The notes below the pieces were generated by a model. That model saw only the letters and a list, made by a program, of their open reading frames with translations, made no database searches and was not told the origin of the DNA. 64,000 nucleotides of DNA from Anaerolineales bacterium. GTDB taxonomy: Bacteria > Chloroflexota > Anaerolineae > 4572-78 > NAK82. The stretch lies in contig CP070811.1 in assembly GCA_020343875.1 (NCBI GenBank), positions 4,612,711-4,676,710 of the forward strand, read 5' to 3'. This document shows positions 59,639-64,000 of this stretch, piece after piece (the first letter of the stretch is position 1; each line of letters starts with the position of its first letter). The position numbers and the translations under genes are program-made.

Positions 59639-61690
59639 TACAGTCACCATACCCAGGGGGATAGTATGTCCCTGGCCATCACGGCGGGGGAGGGGCTGCA
59701 CGGTGGTCGGGTCGTAGAGCTCAATGTTGAGCCAGTAATGACCAGGAGGCAGGTCAGATGGCAGCCACAGCCGCATCGGGTGACGAATAACACCTTCGGG
59801 CGGCCAGTCCGGGGTGAGAAGCAGGCTGCCCACCGGCCACTCATCCTGCTGGGCAGCCAGATACAGTTCGCTTTCCGACTCCTGACTCTCTGTCCCCCAT
59901 AGCTTGAGGGAGGCTGCGTAAGGGGTATCTGTGCTGGAGGCGGCGTCCGCCTGCCACCAGAGCACCACGTCCAGCGGTGTGCCCGCCTTCTGGCTTGAAG
60001 CGGATTTCACATCCCAACCTATCAAGGTAATCCCACCTTCCAAGGCCACCTGGCTTGGCTGGAGCGGAGGCGGCTGGCTGGTTGACATAAAACCCTGCAC
60101 GCGCATAAAGGATTGGCCGCTGAAGAGATGGTCTTCAAAGGGTGTCGTGTTGAGCGTCAGCCAATCGCGGATGAATCCCTGCGGATCAGTGACAGTGTCG
60201 TAGATGCGGAGCATCCAGAGGCGAGGGAAGGTATGGGTGATGCGTGTCAGGGCGGTGGCGGTACTGGCCTGGGTGGTAGCATAGAAGTCCGAGTCGGGGT
60301 CCCCCCAGCCGAGATGGGGGTTTCCATCAATCGTCCCGGTACTTAGTAGTAGCGGATAGTCGAGCCATAGGCCAGCCGAGTCACCGGGAAGCTGGAAGTC
60401 GACCAGGCGGACACGATCAGCGACGGGGCCCGCGTAATAATACAAGAAGCCGGGGTAGGCGTAACCTGCGTTGATGAGGATAACGTCCCCTGGGCGCCAC
60501 CGCTCAGCGATGAAGCCAACGGCAGCCCGGAAGTCGTCGGCGGCATAACGAGGATTGGTATACAGCTCACGGATGCTAAAAGCTGATCCAGCCAACACAA
60601 TCAGGGCGGCCGCAATCGCCAGAGGCCGGGCACGACGAGCCACTCGGGCCAGCCCTGATCCCAGCAAGATGTAAAAGGGTGGCGCGCAGGTAAAAAGATA
60701 GCGTACATGGTAGAGAGGCACAAGCAGTGAAGCCAGGTAGATAAGAGCCAAAGGGCCAAAGGTGTAGACAACCAGCAAGAATGAAGTATGGCGACTGGTG
60801 ATTGGAGGTTGAAAGTGTTGGCGGATTTGAGGTTGGAGCCCCAACAGGAACAAGACTCCAACGATTATGAGAACGGGCCACACTTGGTTGGGCTGTGCTG
60901 ATTGCCCCAACGAAAGGGCGGTCCACGAGTCAAGTAGAACAGTATGCAGGGGGGTGAAGCCTCGCCAGGGGGGGACTGGTGGATTGGTCACCTGGCGCCA
61001 GGCAATGGGCAGCCAAGGGAGATAGAGGGCCAGTACGGCGGTCTGGGCCGTTAGCCAGATCCGTAGTCTGAAGAATCTGCGGCTCAAGAAAAGAGCTCCA
61101 ATCATGACTGTATTCAGCGCCACCAGTAGGAAGGCAAAATAATAGAGCACGTACAGCCCCGCAGTGGCGGCCAGGGTGTAGCCGATGACGTAAAGGTAGG
61201 TCGGGGCGTCACCGTGTCCTACCCTTGCCTCAGAACAAGATACCTTGAGCGCATACCACAAAGCCACCAAGCCCAGGGCTGCGCCCAAAGTGTACATGCG
61301 GGCTTCTTGTGAGTACCACAGGTTGTAGGGTGAGGTGGCCACCAATAAGGCGGACCAAAATGCGACACCCCCACTCATCAAACGGTGGGCCAGCACGTAA
61401 CTGAGCGGAATGAGCAGCACTCCGAAAACGAGAGACAGAAAAGCCAGCGCAAACTCTGTATCACCGGCCAGGCGGGTCCAGGCATGGAGCAGCAGATAGT
61501 AGCCTGGGGGGTGGATGTCGCCAGCCGTGTGGGCAATGAGGCTGGGGATGCTCTTTGCAGCCAGGAAGGCGCTGACTGTCTCGTCATACCACAGGCTGTC
61601 CGCACCCAATCGGTATAACCTGAGTGCGAAGCCGCCCAGCGTAATGAGCCAAATGCTTCGGTTTCGCCAAACTTTGCTGTCTCTGGTCAC
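59624..61690 (-). CDS. Family 39 glycosyltransferase-like membrane protein
   Basis: A 688-residue protein with about eleven helices. The N-terminal catalytic loop has RLGADSLWYDETVSAFLAAK, where Asp-Glu in LWYDETVSA matches the GT-C catalytic motif. It also has GDIHPPGYYLLLHAWTRLAG and YNLWYSQEARMYTLGAALGL. A soluble C-terminus (about 490-688) includes LPPGHYWLNIELYDPTTVQP, similar in style to the domains at the end of the large proteins at 37-42 kb. It starts with GTG at 61690 with GGAGG upstream. Probably transfers a sugar from polyprenyl phosphate to an exported protein or lipid. Confidence 0.88.
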   Translation of the reverse strand: MTRDSKVWRNRSIWLITLGGFALRLYRLGADSLWYDETVSAFLAAKSIPSLIAHTAGDIHPPGYYLLLHAWTRLAGDTEFALAFLSLVFGVLLIPLSYVLAHRLMSGGVAFWSALLVATSPYNLWYSQEARMYTLGAALGLVALWYALKVSCSEARVGHGDAPTYLYVIGYTLAATAGLYVLYYFAFLLVALNTVMIGALFLSRRFFRLRIWLTAQTAVLALYLPWLPIAWRQVTNPPVPPWRGFTPLHTVLLDSWTALSLGQSAQPNQVWPVLIIVGVLFLLGLQPQIRQHFQPPITSRHTSFLLVVYTFGPLALIYLASLLVPLYHVRYLFTCAPPFYILLGSGLARVARRARPLAIAAALIVLAGSAFSIRELYTNPRYAADDFRAAVGFIAERWRPGDVILINAGYAYPGFLYYYAGPVADRVRLVDFQLPGDSAGLWLDYPLLLSTGTIDGNPHLGWGDPDSDFYATTQASTATALTRITHTFPRLWMLRIYDTVTDPQGFIRDWLTLNTTPFEDHLFSGQSFMRVQGFMSTSQPPPLQPSQVALEGGITLIGWDVKSASSQKAGTPLDVVLWWQADAASSTDTPYAASLKLWGTESQESESELYLAAQQDEWPVGSLLLTPDWPPEGVIRHPMRLWLPSDLPPGHYWLNIELYDPTTVQPLPRRDGQGHTIPLGMVTVTSKL

Positions 61691-61726
61691 TTGGCCTCCA
61701 TAACACCCGTGTGGGCACGCTGAGTT

Positions 61727-61754
61727 ATGCTACACCATCTGCCAGTTTTGTCAA
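61727..61754 (-). promoter_or_regulatory. Promoter for the GT39 gene
   Basis: On the minus strand, perfect TTGACA (complement 61749-61754) and TAGCAT (complement 61727-61732) with a 16-base spacer. The start codon lies about 37 bases downstream of the -10. Confidence 0.55.
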
Positions 61755-61835
61755 CCTGGACTGGTGTCTGGCCGCCAGGGCCCGATGCGAACTTTAAAAT
61801 CGACTCTACAGCAGCCCACAACTCATCCCAGATAC

Positions 61836-61864
61836 TTGACATATATCGAATAATAGTGTATTAT
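61836..61864 (+). promoter_or_regulatory. Promoter for the LysM gene
   Basis: Perfect TTGACA (61836-61841) and TATTAT (61859-61864), 17-base spacer, the best match to consensus in the window. The leader is about 130 bases. Confidence 0.65.
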
Positions 61865-61999
61865 GTAAGCGAGACGTGACATAAAAATTCAATATCTTGT
61901 GGCTCTGTGAGGAGGAACTACTAGTCCTGGGGGCTAGGAGTACATCGTGCCTTGCTGCTTGCTGTTATGTGTGGAGATTTGCCGTTGAGGAGGTGCAGG

Positions 62000-63538
62000 A
62001 TGTCAGGCCTGTTCATTCGTGTTCTTGGCGTTGTGCTCGTGGCGAGCATGCTGTTCCCGGTGGGGGCATGGGCTGCACCGGGAGCATCGGGCGAAACGGT
62101 TCATATCGTACAATGGGGAGAGACGCTGTCGCTTATTGCCAGCCGCTATGGGGTGACAGTGGAAGCCATTGTGGCTGCCAATGACCTGAAAAACCCTGAT
62201 TTTGTCTATGTGGGCCAGCGGCTGATTATCCCCTCATCCGGTCGCCCCGAACAAGGTGGACGGCATGTGGTTGCCTCGGGAGAGACACTTACATCAATTG
62301 CATTCCGCTATGGGACCACGGTATCGGCGTTGGCTGCCGCCAATAAATTGAGCAACACCGACTTCCTTTACGTGGGCCAGGTGCTAGATGTTCCTGGAAA
62401 GCAATCATCGGGAACGGCTTATGGCAAAGACCAATGTGCCAATGACTACTTGGTGCAACAGGGCGACACCTTGTCGGGTATTGCATGGCGGCATGGCACA
62501 ACTGCCAACACGCTGATGCAGGCAAACAGTCTGTACAGCGACTTCATCCGCGAGGGGCAGCGATTGTGCATACCACCGGGCGGTGTGGCCCAACCGCCTT
62601 CCGGGCCTTCTGGTGACAAAGGTGGTCCTCCTGGGTCTGAGTTCCCTGGCGACCGGGGGTATCATACAGTAGGCCCTGAGGATACGCTGGCAGCCATTGC
62701 TTTGCGCTATGGACAGAGCCAGCAAGCCATCCTGCAGGCGAATAACCTGTCCAATGCGTCGCTCCTTCACGGGGGGCAACGCCTCGTCATCCCAGGCGCT
62801 TATGCACCGGCCGCGGCAGGAGCGATGCCTGGTACGGCGCCTGTACCACCCCCTGAATACGAAGCGCCCTATAGAGAGCCTGGCCTGCCCACCAGCGGTG
62901 AGCCAGTTGTCATACGCTCAGCACCACAGTGGGTTGGCTCACAATCGGCCCATGGCCCCGATCCGGACGAAATCACCACGTTGCTGGTCATGACGCACGA
63001 CAAAGAGGGCCTGGACGTGATGATCCGGTCGGCGGACGGATTTGTGGCGCAGGGATATACAGGTGTGTACTACGAATATAGCTGGGTGCCGACTTTTGCC
63101 TTCCGCGATATTCCGGGAGGCGATTATGAGGTCTGGATTAAAGGTGAGCCGTCAAGAGTTGTCAAGGCCAACTTGAAACCTGGTCATCGGGCGTTGGTTG
63201 AGTTCAAATGGAAGTCGGTGTCCACCGATTTGCGCGTATCACCAGCCGGGTGGGTTGGCGAGGTGGTCGAGAATACCAGCGGTACAGAGCCAGTTGGTGC
63301 GTTCTCCATCTTGGTGGTGCGAACAGGTGCTATCGGCAACAAGATACGGGTGACCGCTCCCGGTGGCTACGAGGCGATTTGCGTCACCGGTACCAAGCTG
63401 GAACATGGAAAGGGAGCCTGTGACGTTGGCGGCCTGAATGCCGGCACTTATCGGGTGATCCTTGACGGTGCGGGTGTGGAAGTGGAAGTCTATCTGGATG
63501 GGATTGGCACCGCCACCGTGGAATTCAGGCCGGCCTGA
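62000..63538 (+). CDS. Secreted protein with four LysM domains
   Basis: A 512-residue exported protein from the ATG at 62000, with GAGGAGG 8 bases upstream. A signal peptide (first ~26 residues, ending GAWA) is followed by four LysM motifs, each with a GETL/GDTL/EDTL core (about residues 34-78, 85-128, 148-192 and 218-262; for example YVGQRLIIP). A Pro-rich spacer, then a C-terminal ~200-residue region with beta-strand repeats (VMIRSADGFVAQGYTGVYYE, then APGGYEAICVTGTKLEHGKG), follow. LysM domains bind peptidoglycan or chitin-like glycans, so the protein is probably wall-attached. The C-terminal region is not one I can name. Confidence 0.87.
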   Translation: MSGLFIRVLGVVLVASMLFPVGAWAAPGASGETVHIVQWGETLSLIASRYGVTVEAIVAANDLKNPDFVYVGQRLIIPSSGRPEQGGRHVVASGETLTSIAFRYGTTVSALAAANKLSNTDFLYVGQVLDVPGKQSSGTAYGKDQCANDYLVQQGDTLSGIAWRHGTTANTLMQANSLYSDFIREGQRLCIPPGGVAQPPSGPSGDKGGPPGSEFPGDRGYHTVGPEDTLAAIALRYGQSQQAILQANNLSNASLLHGGQRLVIPGAYAPAAAGAMPGTAPVPPPEYEAPYREPGLPTSGEPVVIRSAPQWVGSQSAHGPDPDEITTLLVMTHDKEGLDVMIRSADGFVAQGYTGVYYEYSWVPTFAFRDIPGGDYEVWIKGEPSRVVKANLKPGHRALVEFKWKSVSTDLRVSPAGWVGEVVENTSGTEPVGAFSILVVRTGAIGNKIRVTAPGGYEAICVTGTKLEHGKGACDVGGLNAGTYRVILDGAGVEVEVYLDGIGTATVEFRPA

Positions 63539-63649
63539 TGGCTGAAGCCAGTCAGAGCTAGCTTTTTGCCCCCAGACCTCTTGGATGAGGCGCAGGTGGC
63601 ACTGCCTGGAAGGCTATAAGACTCAAGTTTTCAAAATATTTTGCCAAGG

Positions 63650-63677
63650 GGCGGCTCATTTGTTGGGCCGTCTCTTT
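63650..63677 (+). terminator. Terminator after the LysM gene
   Basis: GGCGGCTC (63650-63657) pairs with GGGCCGTC (63665-63672), with two G-U pairs and a 7-base loop. It is followed by TCTTTCT. It separates the LysM gene from the plsX promoters. Confidence 0.55.
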
Positions 63678-63704
63678 CTATGTTTGTAAGGGTTTGGGGT
63701 TGCA

Positions 63705-63733
63705 TTGACTTAGACCTGCCCCTGTGCTATAGT
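63705..63733 (+). promoter_or_regulatory. Upstream promoter for plsX
   Basis: TTGACT (63705-63710) and TATAGT (63728-63733), 17-base spacer, with TGTGC directly before the -10. Confidence 0.65.
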
Positions 63734-63773
63734 GAGGCCGATTTACAGGATAGGTTCGGGTAGGGTTTTCCGA

Positions 63774-63802
63774 TTGTGACAGGCCTTGGCGTGTGCTATA
63801 AT
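63774..63802 (+). promoter_or_regulatory. Downstream promoter for plsX
   Basis: TTGTGA (63774-63779) and perfect TATAAT (63797-63802), 17-base spacer, again with TGTGC before the -10. It lies 69 bases after the first promoter and about 30 bases before the start codon. Confidence 0.6.
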
Positions 63803-63831
63803 CAGGCGTCAATAGGAAGGGGGTGAACAGG

Positions 63832-64000
63832 GTGGAGGTTGCGTTGGATGCCATGGGCGGCGATTATGCCCCCGAGATCACCGTACACGGCGCGGTGTGG
63901 GCCGCGCGTGACTTTGGCTTTCAAGTGCAGCTTATCGGCAAGCCTGACATCATCCGGCTCGAGTTACAAAAGCACAATATCACTGGTCTTTCGTTGCCCA
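63832..64000 (+). CDS. plsX: Phosphate acyltransferase PlsX, N-terminal part (cut by window edge)
   Basis: The frame is open to the window edge. It starts at a GTG at 63832 (or at 63823, three codons earlier), with GGAAGGGGG upstream. The visible 56 residues contain the family opening VEVALDAMGGDYAPEITVHG and GFQVQLIGKPDIIRLELQKH. PlsX turns acyl-ACP into acyl phosphate for phospholipid synthesis. It usually leads a fab/plsX gene cluster, so fatty-acid genes may follow beyond the window. Two tandem promoters precede it. Confidence 0.93.
   Translation, partial: MEVALDAMGGDYAPEITVHGAVWAARDFGFQVQLIGKPDIIRLELQKHNITGLSLP

Larger units (their letters stand above)
61691..61999. other. Divergent intergenic region with two promoters
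   Basis: This 309-base region separates the GT39 gene (minus) from the LysM gene (plus). Two good promoters point outward (listed separately). No other element is recognised. A frame starting at 61952 extends the LysM gene but lacks a ribosome-binding site. Confidence 0.6.

Noticed and set aside
1..64000. CRISPR array, tRNA, rRNA, complete insertion sequence or prophage
   Set aside because: No regularly spaced repeats, cloverleaf-type sequences, transposase motifs or phage genes were seen by eye.

Overview
This window is one contiguous piece of a moderately GC-rich, aerobic bacterial chromosome. The gene set suggests a Chloroflexota bacterium of the Anaerolineae/Caldilineae kind. The pointers are several GAF-domain NarL-type histidine kinases, Pro/Thr-rich secreted proteins, very large membrane glycosyltransferase-like proteins, an F420-type oxidoreductase, a LuxR/MalT-like ATPase relic and a caa3-type oxidase. 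The placement is inferred from gene content only; I see no rRNA, tRNA or CRISPR array.

Layout. 1-7 kb: an edge-truncated triple-META lipoprotein, an LLM-family oxidoreductase, a relic of a molybdenum hydroxylase operon, and a signalling block (stand-alone receiver, NarL regulator, four-GAF histidine kinase), all on the minus strand. 7-12 kb (plus): two sigma factors, each followed by a zinc-finger protein, then a membrane protein and a molybdopterin-binding (MoaB/Mog-like) protein. 12-21 kb (minus): a complete A2-type caa3 cytochrome oxidase operon with its assembly genes (ctaC, ctaD, subunit IV, ctaE, ctaG, a membrane-anchored protein, SURF1, ctaB, ctaA). 20.8-24 kb: a receiver-like protein without a phosphorylatable Asp, plus a second NarL-type kinase/regulator pair. 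24-32 kb: an ANK/MATE-like membrane protein, a histidine phosphatase, a secreted family 3 glycosidase, a divergent Ser/Thr kinase and FHA-wHTH regulator, and an M24 peptidase. 32-42.5 kb: an envelope-glycan block (flippase-like protein, methyltransferase, DegT aminotransferase, DPM-type glycosyltransferase, two giant membrane proteins). 42.8-44.1 kb: moaC and a fused moaD-moaE. 44.1-46.1 kb: an RHH protein and a chimeric gene relic. 46.4-48.6 kb: rnc and two followers. 48.6-50.7 kb: an AAA+/VWA metal-chelatase gene split by a -1 frame change at an A9 run. 50.8-59.5 kb: ACT protein, FAD amine-oxidase-like protein, DUF5995-like protein, atypical SDR, a ugd relic, PfpI protein, methyltransferase, flavin reductase, site-2 protease with TPRs. 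59.6-64 kb: GT39-like protein, four-LysM secreted protein, and the start of plsX behind tandem promoters.

The most notable observations are these. (1) The chelatase reading frame changes by -1 exactly at nine consecutive A residues, with a stop five codons later. This fits a programmed-frameshift chlD gene making both a small (AAA+) and a medium (AAA+ plus VWA) subunit. (2) Three gene relics (IorA/IorB-like at 2.2 kb, MalT/TolB-like at 44.5 kb, Ugd at 55.2 kb) each join the start or middle of one coding sequence to the end of the same or another one in an open frame, as if large internal deletions were repeatedly sealed in frame. (3) rnc has a long leader hairpin suited to autoregulation. (4) A MoaD-MoaE fusion buries the Gly-Gly that must be a free C-terminus. 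(5) Promoters recur with an extended -10 of the form TGTG(G/C)TATAAT.

Coordinates of starts were chosen from Shine-Dalgarno spacing and family length where visible. Residue positions of domains are approximate. No similarity search was possible, so family names rest on motifs recognised by eye.
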